Position numbers and translations under genes: made by a program. Shown piece by piece: positions 18,368-27,319 of a stretch of 64,000 nucleotides of DNA; within the stretch, counting starts at the first letter, position 1; the number at the start of each line of letters is the position of its first letter. The DNA comes from Croceivirga radicis (GTDB taxonomy: Bacteria; Bacteroidota; Bacteroidia; Flavobacteriales; Flavobacteriaceae), in NCBI RefSeq assembly GCF_002072105.2, contig NZ_MTBC01000005.1:62001-126000 (forward strand). The letters are read 5' to 3'. The notes beneath the pieces are model-generated. The model was not told the origin of the DNA. It was given only the letters and a program-made list of their open reading frames with translations, and made no database searches.

Positions 18368-19528
18368 TTATAAAGTGTTTAGGTGATTTGGAAAATCGGC
18401 TACTTCTTCGCAGCAAAGTTGTTCCATAACCTGTTGTAACTCGGTCTTTAGTAATGAGATGGTATGGTCTCCTCCTTTGCTGCCCAATGCAGCAACACCA
18501 TACATAAAAGATCTACCTAAAAAAGTAAAAGCCGCCCCAGAGGCCATAGTTCTAGCAATATCTGGTCCTGAGCGCAAACCGCTATCCATCATTACTTTAA
18601 TTTGGTCGCCATATTTTGCGGCAATTCTTGTTAAGGGTCTAATGGTAGATTCTCCCGCATCTAATTGTCTACCCCCATGGTTAGAAACTATAATACCGTC
18701 TAACCCTAAACGGATGGCTTTTTCGGCATCCATTTCCGTAGCAACGCCCTTTAAAACCAATTTACCTTTCCACATATCTCTAATTGGTTTAATCTTTTCT
18801 TCGTTTAACCTGCCAGAAAAAGTCTGATCCATAAATTTGCCCAGTTGTTTTAAATCCAAGTTTTTGGGCATATAAGGTTTAAGAGTCTCAAAATTAGGCT
18901 GACCGTGAACTAGGGTTTTATAAGCCCATTCTGGTTTGCCCAAAATTTGTAAAATATTACTTAAGCTCATTTTTGGGGGCATGGCTAAGCCATTTCTTAT
19001 ATCTCTAGGTCTAAACCCAAAGGTGGGCACGTCACATAGAATTACCAATACGGGGCAAGCTGCTGCTGCGGCCCTATTAATAATATCGTCTCGTAACTTA
19101 TTTTCAGCTGGGTGATAGAGCTGAAACCATGCTTTACCTTCTGTAATTTCAGAAATGCGTTCAATACTACTAGTAGTAACCGTACTTAAAATAAATGGTA
19201 TATTATGCTCAAAGGCTGCTTTGGCCAGAATTTCAGGGGCATTGGGCCACATTAAACCTTGAAGCCCAACGGGGGCAATACCAAAGGGAGCATCGTAGGT
19301 ATGGCCAAATAATTCTGTCTGCATGGTGGAGCCTTGGTGTTTGCTTAAATAGCTAGGCAAGAGTTCTATCGCCCTTATATCCGTTGTGTTTTTTATAAGA
19401 TTAACATCTTCATTGCAACCACCGTCTAAATACTCAAAAGCAAATTTTGGAATTTTTCGTTTTGCTTTATTCCGCAAATCCGTTACGGAAGGGTAGGCGT
19501 TATTAATTATCCACTTGTTGTTGCTCAT
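18368..19528 (-). CDS. FMN-dependent alpha-hydroxy acid oxidase/L-lactate dehydrogenase
   Basis: This 386-residue TIM-barrel flavoenzyme has the family's active-site segment IVSNHGGRQLD near residue 281, with the catalytic His, and the FMN phosphate segment DSGLRSGPDIARTMASGA near residue 315. Enzymes of this type oxidise L-lactate and similar acids. It is the last gene of the L-fucose operon, and the predicted pathway yields pyruvate plus L-lactate, so conversion of that lactate to pyruvate is the natural role. Its start overlaps the end of the mutarotase gene by four bases. Confidence 0.85.
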   Translation of the reverse strand: MSNNKWIINNAYPSVTDLRNKAKRKIPKFAFEYLDGGCNEDVNLIKNTTDIRAIELLPSYLSKHQGSTMQTELFGHTYDAPFGIAPVGLQGLMWPNAPEILAKAAFEHNIPFILSTVTTSSIERISEITEGKAWFQLYHPAENKLRDDIINRAAAAACPVLVILCDVPTFGFRPRDIRNGLAMPPKMSLSNILQILGKPEWAYKTLVHGQPNFETLKPYMPKNLDLKQLGKFMDQTFSGRLNEEKIKPIRDMWKGKLVLKGVATEMDAEKAIRLGLDGIIVSNHGGRQLDAGESTIRPLTRIAAKYGDQIKVMMDSGLRSGPDIARTMASGAAFTFLGRSFMYGVAALGSKGGDHTISLLKTELQQVMEQLCCEEVADFPNHLNTL

Positions 19529-19863
19529 AATTTAAAAATCAAGTCCATTAATTGCCACTTTTCTCCTGGTTTTGCTAGTGGTAATGCTTTTTGGTATTTC
19601 CACATAAGTGTTTCCCATTCTTGAACTTTAGCATTATTTTTATCCATTTCTTCTTTCAATTCAAAGGAAAAATTGTCTCCTGTTTCCATTATCATAAATA
19701 GTCTATTCGCAACCAGGTAGATTTCTAAATCTATAATACCTGCGGCTTTTATACTGCTGATAATTTCTGGCCAAACTTTAGTATGATGTTTTTTGTAGGC
19801 CGCTATTAATTCGGTATCGTCTATTAAATCTAAAGCAAAGCAATGCCTTTGTTTTTTCATCAT
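19525..19863 (-). CDS. L-rhamnose/L-fucose mutarotase family protein
   Basis: This protein of about 112 residues belongs to the RhaM (DUF718) mutarotase family, which interconverts alpha and beta anomers. Typical segments are RHCFALDLIDD at the start, HHTKVWPEI near residue 23 and a C-terminal WQLMDLIF. I chose the ATG at 19863, two bases after the fucP stop (an adjacent ATG at 19860 is equally possible); an earlier in-frame ATG at 19905 would run deep into fucP. In this operon the substrate is most likely L-fucose. Confidence 0.82.
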   Translation of the reverse strand: MMKKQRHCFALDLIDDTELIAAYKKHHTKVWPEIISSIKAAGIIDLEIYLVANRLFMIMETGDNFSFELKEEMDKNNAKVQEWETLMWKYQKALPLAKPGEKWQLMDLIFKL

Positions 19864-19864
19864 A

Positions 19865-21169
19865 TTAATCAAATAGTTTTTGTGCATAATTACCATAGAG
19901 GGCAATCACGATAAAGCAACCCAAGGGTAAAATAAATGAGAAGTTTATCTCGCTTATTCCTAAAATTTGGGTGTCGTTTACTCCATAACCGCCAATATCA
20001 ATAATTCTGCCCTGTAAATTTGGCATTAATGCCCCACCAACTATGGCCATGACCAACCCGGCCGCTCCAATTTTAGATTCTTCTTCTTTTAAACCTTCTA
20101 AAGCAATACCATAAATAGTAGGGAACATTACACTCATAAACAAGGTTATGCATACCAACCCATAAAGACCAATAATACCTTGTACGGTTATGGTTAATAT
20201 GGCGCTAAGTATTGCCGCAATTGCATAAAACTTGAGTAGTTTACCTGCAGAGATAAAACGAAGTAAATAGGTGCCAATAACGCGACCTACCAAGAATAAA
20301 ATAAAGGCCGCAAATTGATAGTTAGCCGCACGTTCACTAGAGATTCCAATAGCTTCGGCATATTGGTAAATGTAGGTCCAGCACATAATTTGGGCTCCAA
20401 CATAGAATACTTGAGAAAGTACACCAAAAACGTAATTTTTATTCTTTTTTAGCGAATTAAATGTTTGGGCAATACTAGGTATGTTGCCATCCCCTTTAGT
20501 TTGGGGCATTTTACTTACTCCAATTAGCACAAAAATACCAATGATTACAAGTCCTAGAATTACATAAGGGTCTCGTATAACCATTAAATCCGCAGTTCTA
20601 ATCATTGCTTTTTTGGTTTCGCTTAAAGCAGCATAGTTATCTATGTCATCTGATTGTAGATTTTTTAAAACAAACTGTTGGGCCACAAAAAGGCCTAATA
20701 ATAGGCCTACGGGATTAAACGCTTGGGCAAGATTTAATCTTTGTGTTGCCGTTTTTGGTTCTCCCATTGCGAGGATGTAGGGGTTGGCCGTGGTTTCTAA
20801 AAAAGCTAGGCCAAAGGTTAAAATATAAAGGCCCAAGCAAAAGAACCAAAATTGTTCGGTTATGGCCGCTGGATAAAATAGTAAAGCGCCAACAGCATAA
20901 AGCGCCAAGCCAATTAATACGCCAATCTTATATGAAAATTTTCTAACGAACAATGCTGCAGGTAGTGCCATACAGAAATAACCACCATAAAAAGCCATTT
21001 GTACCCAAGCTGCCTGGGCATTAGAAAGTTCTAAAACTTTTTTAAAAGCTTGTACCATAGGGTCTGTAACCGCATTGGCAAATCCCCAAAGCGCAAATAA
21101 AGATGTAATTAAAATAAAGGGAATCAGTGTTTTCTTGGCCACAACGGCCGGTTTTTGGTCTATTTTCAT
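19865..21169 (-). CDS. fucP: L-fucose:H+ symporter of the major facilitator superfamily
   Basis: This transporter of about 434 residues has twelve hydrophobic segments. The N-terminal LFALWGFANAVTDPMVQAFK and the segment FYGGYFCMALPAALFVRKFSY match FucP, where the conserved acidic residue of the first helix couples to protons. I placed the start at the ATG at 21169 rather than the upstream frame start at 21238, which would overlap the dehydrogenase gene by 35 bases. It supplies L-fucose to the operon's enzymes. Marine flavobacteria often meet fucose through algal fucoidan, though no fucosidase or sulfatase is present here. Confidence 0.88.
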   Translation of the reverse strand: MKIDQKPAVVAKKTLIPFILITSLFALWGFANAVTDPMVQAFKKVLELSNAQAAWVQMAFYGGYFCMALPAALFVRKFSYKIGVLIGLALYAVGALLFYPAAITEQFWFFCLGLYILTFGLAFLETTANPYILAMGEPKTATQRLNLAQAFNPVGLLLGLFVAQQFVLKNLQSDDIDNYAALSETKKAMIRTADLMVIRDPYVILGLVIIGIFVLIGVSKMPQTKGDGNIPSIAQTFNSLKKNKNYVFGVLSQVFYVGAQIMCWTYIYQYAEAIGISSERAANYQFAAFILFLVGRVIGTYLLRFISAGKLLKFYAIAAILSAILTITVQGIIGLYGLVCITLFMSVMFPTIYGIALEGLKEEESKIGAAGLVMAIVGGALMPNLQGRIIDIGGYGVNDTQILGISEINFSFILPLGCFIVIALYGNYAQKLFD

Positions 21170-21203
21170 TCTAGTTTTTAGTTGTTTGTTTGTGGTATGC
21201 AGT

Positions 21204-21983
21204 TTATAGGGCTCTATCAAGATGGGTATAACCACCATCTACAAAAAGTAATTGTCCTGTGGTATGGCTAGATTTATCTGAAAGCAAAAATGCCACTGTA
21301 TTTCCAATTTCAAATTCAGTGGTCATTCTATTCTCCAAAGGAATTTTATTATTGATTTCTTCTAAACGTTCTTTGGAATTGGGTAAAGAACTTATCCATC
21401 TCTCGTATAACGGAGTATAACATTCTGCAACAATTACGGCGTTTACTCTAATGGAGTGGGGTAGTAGTTCTACCGCCCATTCTCTTGTAAGTGCGTTGCG
21501 GCCACCGTTGGCTGCGGCATAACCAGAGGTGCCTCCTTGCCCCGTCACAGATGTTTTGGAGCCTATATTAACAATTGCCCCTTTATTAATTTTTAGTTGG
21601 GGTAGGGCATAATGGGCCATCATGTAATAGTGGGTAAGGTTTCTAGAGATAGAACGCATAAAATCTTCATGATTTCCTTTTTCTAGGCCAACAGAATCAT
21701 TAACCCCTGCATTGTTTACCAAACCATCTAAGGTTCCAAAGGCGGCTAAACACTCATTAACAGCTTTTTTACAATCTTCTGGTTGGGTAAGCTCTGCCTT
21801 ACAGTAGGCTGCTTTAACCCCAAACTGCTCTAATTCTCTTATAACCAATTTTAGATTGGTTTCGTTTCTACCAACTATAAATAGATTGGCGCCTTCTTGG
21901 GCTAGGGTTAGGGCAATACCCCTACCAATACCAGAAGAACCGCCTGTTATTAAAATAACTTTGTTTTTTAAGTTTAAATCCAT
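21204..21983 (-). CDS. SDR oxidoreductase, probable L-fucose dehydrogenase
   Basis: This 259-residue short-chain dehydrogenase has the cofactor motif TGGSSGIGRGIA near residue 13, NNAGVN near residue 91 and NIGSKTS near residue 138. The usual catalytic YxxxK is YAAAN here (Tyr155, Asn159), so the lysine is missing. Position in the operon suggests NAD(P)-dependent oxidation of L-fucose to its lactone. The lysine loss either marks a subfamily trait or makes the role structural. It is separated from the lactonase by 30 bases. Confidence 0.78.
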   Translation of the reverse strand: MDLNLKNKVILITGGSSGIGRGIALTLAQEGANLFIVGRNETNLKLVIRELEQFGVKAAYCKAELTQPEDCKKAVNECLAAFGTLDGLVNNAGVNDSVGLEKGNHEDFMRSISRNLTHYYMMAHYALPQLKINKGAIVNIGSKTSVTGQGGTSGYAAANGGRNALTREWAVELLPHSIRVNAVIVAECYTPLYERWISSLPNSKERLEEINNKIPLENRMTTEFEIGNTVAFLLSDKSSHTTGQLLFVDGGYTHLDRAL

Positions 21984-22013
21984 TCTACGTTTGTGTAAGC
22001 GGTTTAGTAATCT

Positions 22014-22838
22014 TTAAAGCTTATAAAATTTAATGGCATTATTGGCCATAATTTTACTTCTTTCATTTTCAGTTAAAGTAGCGGTATAATTTTTAACAAT
22101 AGATAAGACCTCATTGAAATTTGCAGCAAGATTGGATACGGGCCAATCTGAACCAAATAATAATCTATCGCAACCAAATGCTTCAAATACTACGTCTAAA
22201 TAAGGTTCAAAAACATCTGGGGTCCATTTCTCCCAATTTGCTTCGGTAACTAGACCAGAAACTTTACAAGAAACATTGGGTAATTGTGCTAATTCTTGCA
22301 AGTCTTTTTTCCAATTTAAGATGCGGCCATCTTTAATATAGGGTTTCCCCAAATGGTCTAGTACAAAAAACTGGTTGGGAAATTTTTTTACTAATTTTTT
22401 TGCCGCTTGTAATTGATTAGGAAAAACTAAAATATCATAGGTTAGGCCATATTTTTCCAATTTACCAATACCATGTAAAAATGATGCACTAAGCATAAAA
22501 TCTTGGTGTTCTGCCTGCAAAATATGTCTAACGCCTTTAAAAGCATTGAAAGTGCTGTAATGTGCCAAGCTTTCTTCTACGGAATTATCGCATAGGTCTA
22601 CCCAACCTACAACCCCTTTTATAAAAGAATAAGTTTTTGCTAAGCCTAAGAGAAAATCGGTTTCTTCTAAAGATTGGTCTGCTTGTACGGCAATACAGCC
22701 ATCAATACTATTGGTTTGGTAATGGGGTAGTACATCTTCTGGTAGAAAATTACGCCTAATGACCTGCATAGAATCATCTATCCAAGAATCTCGGACAGGG
22801 TTATATTTCCAAAAATGTTGATGGCCGTCTATTATCAT
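22014..22838 (-). CDS. Amidohydrolase, probable L-fuconolactonase
   Basis: This 274-residue protein of amidohydrolase family 2 has the metal motif DGHQHFWKYNP at its start, VLDHLGKPYIKDG near residue 155 and FGSDWPVSN near residue 234. Relatives hydrolyse sugar lactones, including L-fucono-1,5-lactone to L-fuconate. Its start shares one base with the stop of the FAH-family gene. The neighbouring fuconate dehydratase makes the lactonase role likely. Confidence 0.82.
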   Translation of the reverse strand: MIIDGHQHFWKYNPVRDSWIDDSMQVIRRNFLPEDVLPHYQTNSIDGCIAVQADQSLEETDFLLGLAKTYSFIKGVVGWVDLCDNSVEESLAHYSTFNAFKGVRHILQAEHQDFMLSASFLHGIGKLEKYGLTYDILVFPNQLQAAKKLVKKFPNQFFVLDHLGKPYIKDGRILNWKKDLQELAQLPNVSCKVSGLVTEANWEKWTPDVFEPYLDVVFEAFGCDRLLFGSDWPVSNLAANFNEVLSIVKNYTATLTENERSKIMANNAIKFYKL

Positions 22839-23692
22839 TAGCTATAGGCTTGCGCTATTTGAGACGATACTCCTAGTTTATCTATCCCTAATTCTACTAC
22901 ATCTCCGGGTTTTAAGTAACGTGGTGGATCAAAACCAAGCCCTACACCAAATGGTGTACCTGTAGAAATAATATCTCCTGGCAATAGCGTCATGTATTCG
23001 CTTATATAACTTACTAAATGCGGTATATCAAAAATTAAATCTTCTGTGTTGCTATCTTGTAAAAGTTCTCCATTTACCTTAAGCCATAGATTTAAATTAT
23101 GCGGATTGGGAACCTCTTCTTTAGTTGCTAAAAATGGACCTATGGGCGCAAACGTATCACAACTTTTACCTTTTACCCATTGCCCTTCTTTTTCTAATTG
23201 AAAAGCACGTTCGCTATAGTCGTTATGTAATGTATAACCGGCAACATAGTCCAGAGCATTTTCTTTAGATACGTAGCTGGCTTTTTTACCAATTACTACT
23301 GCTAACTCTACTTCCCAATCTGTTTTTTCACTATTTCTTGGAATTATAACAGGGTCATTAGGGCCGCAAATGGCAGAAGTAGCCTTAAAAAACAACACAG
23401 GTTCTTTAGGCAAGGCCATGCCACTTTCCGCAGCATGTTTGGCGTAATTTAAGCCAACGCACACTATTTTTGATGGTCTTTTAATTGGGGGCCCCAATCT
23501 TTCTTGATTATTTATTACGGGTAAAGCGGTTTCGTTTTGGGCCACGTATTGTGCCAATGATGAAAGGCCATCGTTTTCAAAGAAAGCTTCATCATAGTCT
23601 GAAACAAATCCGGAAACATCTAGTCTTATGTTGTCTTCTGTTAATATGCCCGGTTTTTCTTGGCCGGGTGCGCCAAAGCGTATTAATTTCAT
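22838..23692 (-). CDS. Fumarylacetoacetate hydrolase-family protein, probable 2,4-diketo-3-deoxy-L-fuconate hydrolase
   Basis: This 284-residue FAH-type enzyme has KIVCVGLNYAKHAAESG near residue 76, the metal-binding segment DWEVELAVVIG near residue 125 and the C-terminal STGTPFGVGLG near residue 245. In the known non-phosphorylative pathway this family cleaves 2,4-diketo-3-deoxy-L-fuconate to pyruvate and L-lactate. The neighbouring dehydrogenase would make that substrate and the lactate oxidase would consume the product. Confidence 0.83.
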   Translation of the reverse strand: MKLIRFGAPGQEKPGILTEDNIRLDVSGFVSDYDEAFFENDGLSSLAQYVAQNETALPVINNQERLGPPIKRPSKIVCVGLNYAKHAAESGMALPKEPVLFFKATSAICGPNDPVIIPRNSEKTDWEVELAVVIGKKASYVSKENALDYVAGYTLHNDYSERAFQLEKEGQWVKGKSCDTFAPIGPFLATKEEVPNPHNLNLWLKVNGELLQDSNTEDLIFDIPHLVSYISEYMTLLPGDIISTGTPFGVGLGFDPPRYLKPGDVVELGIDKLGVSSQIAQAYS

Positions 23693-23702
23693 TTTAAATT
23701 TT

Positions 23703-24476
23703 TTATCCGTTTAGTTTTATGAATCCACCATCTATTGGAAAATCGGTTCCCGTAATAAAAGACGCTTCATCTGAGCATAAGTATAGTGCCAAGTTAGCAA
23801 TCTCTTCTGGTTTTCCCATTCTTCCAATAGGCTGCGTGGCCGATAGTTTTCTGAACATTTCCTCTTCCTGCCCAGGATAATTTGCTTTTAAAAAACCATC
23901 CACAAAGGGTGTATGTACACGTGCCGGAGAAATACTGTTACATCTTATGTTATGGGCCAAATAATCTTTGGCTATGGAATAGGTCATAGTTAATATAGCC
24001 CCTTTGCTCATGGAATAAGCAAAGCGGTCTGTAATACCTACAGAAGACGCAATCGAAGCCATGTTAATTATTACCCCGCCGTGCTCTTTAAGGTGAGGTA
24101 CCATGGCATACATACAATTATAGGCGCCTTTTACATTAACATTATATACCCGATCTAAATCTTCTTCTGTTGTTTGTTCAATATTCCCAATATGGGCAAT
24201 ACCAGCATTATTTATTAAAATGGATAAAGGATGCGCTGCGGCAATGCTATTTACCGTATTTAGTACTTGTTGCTGATCAACAACGTTACAGGTGTAGGCA
24301 AAAGCTTTACCCTTTCTTTGTTCTATTTGAAGTAAAGTATCTATTGCATTTTCTTTACTAATTTCAATGATATGAACGGTAGCACCTTGTTCTGCAAATG
24401 TTTTGGCTATGGCCTGTCCAATACCACTTCCTCCACCAGTTACCAAGGCATGTTTTCCAGTTAGGTTAAATTTCAT
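23703..24476 (-). CDS. SDR oxidoreductase, probable 2-keto-3-deoxy-L-fuconate dehydrogenase
   Basis: This 257-residue short-chain dehydrogenase has TGGGSGIGQAIA near residue 13, NNAGIAH near residue 89 and an intact catalytic YSMSK near residue 153, unlike the other SDR of this operon. It likely oxidises C4 of 2-keto-3-deoxy-L-fuconate. Its start overlaps the fuconate dehydratase stop by four bases, which supports coupling of these consecutive steps. Confidence 0.83.
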   Translation of the reverse strand: MKFNLTGKHALVTGGGSGIGQAIAKTFAEQGATVHIIEISKENAIDTLLQIEQRKGKAFAYTCNVVDQQQVLNTVNSIAAAHPLSILINNAGIAHIGNIEQTTEEDLDRVYNVNVKGAYNCMYAMVPHLKEHGGVIINMASIASSVGITDRFAYSMSKGAILTMTYSIAKDYLAHNIRCNSISPARVHTPFVDGFLKANYPGQEEEMFRKLSATQPIGRMGKPEEIANLALYLCSDEASFITGTDFPIDGGFIKLNG

Positions 24477-25798
24477 GATACTTTAGTTTTTAATTCTTCT
24501 TTCCAAAATTTGCCGCTTGGAAACTCGTAGGTGTCCAAGGATTTATTTTTCATGGTAATGCTATATCCCGGTAATTTAGGGGGCATATATGCACCATTCT
24601 TTATTACAACAGGTTCTATAAAATGTTCGTGCAAATGGTCTACAAACTCAATGATACGATCATCTAATTTACCACTTATGGCAATGTAATCTATCATTGA
24701 TAAATGTTGTACGTACTCACAAAGGCCAACACCACCGGCATGGGGGCAAACGGGAATGTCAAATTTGGCCGCCATGAATAGTATGGCCAAAATTTCGTTT
24801 ACGCCGCCAACCCTACAACTATCAATTTGGCAAATGCCTAAGGCACCTGCTTGCATCAATTGTTTAAAAATAACCCTGTTTTGGCAATGTTCTCCTGTTG
24901 CTACTTCTATAGGGTCTACGGCTTTAGCAATTTTGGCATGTCCTAGTATATCATCCGGACTAGTAGGTTCTTCTATCCACCATGGATTAAATTGCTTTAA
25001 CGATTCCATGTTGGTAATGGCTTCGTCCACATCCCATTTTTGGTTGGCATCCATCATTAATTTTAAATCGTCACCAATTTCTTCTCTAATAATAGAGGCT
25101 CTTCTCATGTCGTCCTGGAGGTCTGAACCTACCTTGATTTTCATGTGTTTAAAACCACTTTCTTTAGCTTCTCTACAAAGCCTTCTCATTTTATCATCAG
25201 AATAGCCCAACCAACCAGCAGATGTAGTATAGGCGGGGTATCCATTTTTTTCTAAATGGGCAATACGCTCTGCTTTGGATTTTTCCTTGCTTTTTAGAAG
25301 ATCAAGCGCTTCCTCTGGGGTAATGGCATCTGTGATATAGGTAAAATCCACACAACTAACCAGTTCTTCTGGACTCATATCTGCCAATAGTTTCCAAAGT
25401 GGTTTTTGCGCCACTTTGGCGTATAGATCCCATACGGCATTTACCACTGCACCGGTTGCTAAATGTATAACGCCTTTTTCTGGGCCCAACCATCTTAACT
25501 GGCTATCTCCGGTTATCATTTTCCAGAAAGCACCCATGTTGCTCGTAAAACTTTCCAATGTTTTACCAACAACCAAGTGAGCCAATGATTCTATGGCCTT
25601 TGTACATAATTCATTGCCCCTACCAATGGTAAAGGTTAAACCATGACCTTCTAAGCCTTGTACATTTGTTTCTAAAATTACATAGGCTGCAGAATAGTCT
25701 GGATCTGGATTCATGGCATCTGAGCCATCTAAAGATTTGCTGGTAGGAAAGCGAATATCGCGAGCAATTACGGCAGTAATTGTTACGGGTTTAGACAT
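24473..25798 (-). CDS. fucD: L-fuconate dehydratase (enolase superfamily)
   Basis: This 441-residue protein matches the length and motifs of L-fuconate dehydratase: the KxK base pair in HMKIKVGSDL near residue 220, the metal ligands in LMMDANQKWD near residue 247 and WWIEEPTSPDD near residue 275, and ATGEHCQNR near residue 300. It removes water from L-fuconate to give 2-keto-3-deoxy-L-fuconate. It is the first gene of the operon and has a -7 promoter box 17 bases upstream. Confidence 0.9.
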   Translation of the reverse strand: MSKPVTITAVIARDIRFPTSKSLDGSDAMNPDPDYSAAYVILETNVQGLEGHGLTFTIGRGNELCTKAIESLAHLVVGKTLESFTSNMGAFWKMITGDSQLRWLGPEKGVIHLATGAVVNAVWDLYAKVAQKPLWKLLADMSPEELVSCVDFTYITDAITPEEALDLLKSKEKSKAERIAHLEKNGYPAYTTSAGWLGYSDDKMRRLCREAKESGFKHMKIKVGSDLQDDMRRASIIREEIGDDLKLMMDANQKWDVDEAITNMESLKQFNPWWIEEPTSPDDILGHAKIAKAVDPIEVATGEHCQNRVIFKQLMQAGALGICQIDSCRVGGVNEILAILFMAAKFDIPVCPHAGGVGLCEYVQHLSMIDYIAISGKLDDRIIEFVDHLHEHFIEPVVIKNGAYMPPKLPGYSITMKNKSLDTYEFPSGKFWKEELKTKVS

Positions 25799-25814
25799 GT
25801 GTTACTGTTTTAAT

Positions 25815-25822
25815 CAAAAGTA
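25815..25822 (-). promoter_or_regulatory. Putative -7 element of the L-fucose operon
   Basis: On the minus strand the bases read TACTTTTG, matching TAnnTTTG. Its 3' end is 17 bases upstream of the fucD ATG. The nearest TTG upstream is only 15 bases away, so the -33 element is poor, as expected if the promoter needs an activator such as the adjacent AraC-type regulator. Confidence 0.5.
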
Positions 25823-25883
25823 GCTGTCTATTTTTGACAAAACCACCTAATTAAACGCAGATACCTGTACTTTTTTTGCAATT

Positions 25884-26753
25884 TTAGAAATGTTTCTGAT
25901 GCCTTTTTAGGTAAGAACGAGGCGTTTCTCCTTTGATCAATTTAAATTGTCTGTTAAAATTAGAAATATTGCCAAAACCACTTATGAAGGCAATATGTGT
26001 TATACTTTCTTTGTCTTCCAAAAGAAGTTTACACGCAAAACCCACCCGTATTTCATTTAAAAACCGAGTAAATGGCTTTCTATGGGTATTTTTAAAAAAA
26101 CGGCTAAAAGCGGACGGATTCATATGGATATGATTAGCAACATCTTTTGCACTAATGGCATTGTGGAAATTGTTAAATACAAACTCATAGATGTTGTTCA
26201 TTTTATCGTCTGCAGTTTTATGAAATGTATTTATAAACCCATTACTAGATAGTATTTCAAAGGATTCTGTTTGTGCTAATTCTAGTAGAATTTCCAAAAT
26301 TCGTAAAAAACGGATACCATCATTATAATTACTAAGATTTAGAAGATTGTTTTTTAGTGTGTCTGTTAAGTCAAAAAAACGAATGCCCTGGCTCGCCTTT
26401 GCGAGTAATTTAGAGATAGCGCTCATTTCTGGGAGGGCAAAGAAAGTTTGTCCTGCAAAGTTTTCTTTAAAATGAATAGCTACCGCTTCTGCCTCAAGTG
26501 GATTCTCCTTATCAAAATAAGAATCATCATTTAACCACATATGCGGTACATTTTTACCAATTAAAACAAGTTCTCCACGATCAAACTTACCAATATGGTC
26601 ACCAATAAAACGAGTGCCAGAACTTTTTAGAATATAAACCAATTCCAATTCTTCATGGAAGTGCCAAATTTTTAGAAAATGTGGATAGCAATTATGAGAA
26701 ACTGTTATAGAAGTGTTATCAATGCTGGAACGGTCTAGCAAATGTAGGCGCAT
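25884..26753 (-). CDS. AraC-family transcriptional regulator
   Basis: This protein of about 289 residues has an N-terminal cupin-like sensor region with HFHEELELVYI near residue 35, and a C-terminal AraC double helix-turn-helix: KDVANHIHMNPSAFSRFFK near residue 198 and ITHIAFISGFGNISNFNRQF near residue 248. I chose the ATG at 26753 over a TTG two codons earlier. It lies directly upstream of the L-fucose operon on the same strand and is the likely fucose-responsive regulator. Confidence 0.85.
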   Translation of the reverse strand: MRLHLLDRSSIDNTSITVSHNCYPHFLKIWHFHEELELVYILKSSGTRFIGDHIGKFDRGELVLIGKNVPHMWLNDDSYFDKENPLEAEAVAIHFKENFAGQTFFALPEMSAISKLLAKASQGIRFFDLTDTLKNNLLNLSNYNDGIRFLRILEILLELAQTESFEILSSNGFINTFHKTADDKMNNIYEFVFNNFHNAISAKDVANHIHMNPSAFSRFFKNTHRKPFTRFLNEIRVGFACKLLLEDKESITHIAFISGFGNISNFNRQFKLIKGETPRSYLKRHQKHF

Positions 26754-26894
26754 TTTCAAAGTTTTGTTGAAAGAAACAATGTATAAAAAATATTAGTTTA
26801 AAACGTGATTTTAGCTAGGAGACTCTCTTTTAAACTGTTATAAATATGTTAATAAACCACTCTAAAACTACTTTTCTTGCACGGGCCTTACCGG

Positions 26895-26902
26895 TATATT
26901 TG
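26895..26902 (+). promoter_or_regulatory. Putative -7 element of the small hypothetical gene
   Basis: TATATTTG matches TAnnTTTG and lies 17 bases ahead of the ATG at 26919. A TTG is present 15 bases upstream, closer than usual. Confidence 0.4.
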
Positions 26903-26918
26903 TGGCGTAAACGGTAAT

Positions 26919-27260
26919 ATGAGACCATTAGAAATAGGAGATAAAGTGTATAATGTAAAGCAGAATGGTTTTGCTGATTTTAAAAGGTATTCTTTTTCTG
27001 TTGTTGTAGAACTTACGAAAACCTTAGCGGTTTTAAAGAATGGGGTTCGCTTAATTAATGTGCCAAAAGAGTCTTTTATTATGGAAGATGTTGGCTATTC
27101 TGTGTATAGAAAAAAAGGTGTGCACTGGCATTTGGTTAGTTTAAATGCCATACGTTCCGCTCAAATAGAGAATAGACGTATTGCTGCGCACGATTGGTTT
27201 AAGGAAAAAGAGTTTACTGTTGAAGAAATGATTAAAGTACATGATTTATTAAAAGGATAA
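26919..27260 (+). CDS. Hypothetical protein, 113 residues
   Basis: I do not recognise this protein. It is soluble and basic, starting MRPLEIGDKVYNVKQNGF, with a likely small beta-rich N-terminal half and a helical C-terminus containing FTVEEMIKVHDLL. The upstream frame extension to a TTG at 26877 overlaps the predicted promoter, so the ATG at 26919 is preferred. It stands alone with a terminator directly after it, which supports its being a real gene. Confidence 0.6.
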   Translation: MRPLEIGDKVYNVKQNGFADFKRYSFSVVVELTKTLAVLKNGVRLINVPKESFIMEDVGYSVYRKKGVHWHLVSLNAIRSAQIENRRIAAHDWFKEKEFTVEEMIKVHDLLKG

Positions 27261-27280
27261 CTTCATTCTAGAATAAATAA

Positions 27281-27304
27281 GAAAGCCGCTAAGTAGCGGC
27301 TTTC
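27281..27304. terminator. Bidirectional intrinsic terminator
   Basis: The perfect ten-base stem GAAAGCCGCT with its complement around the loop AAGT lies between the convergent hypothetical gene and yebC. Confidence 0.82.
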
Positions 27305-27319
27305 TATTAAATGCATAAA

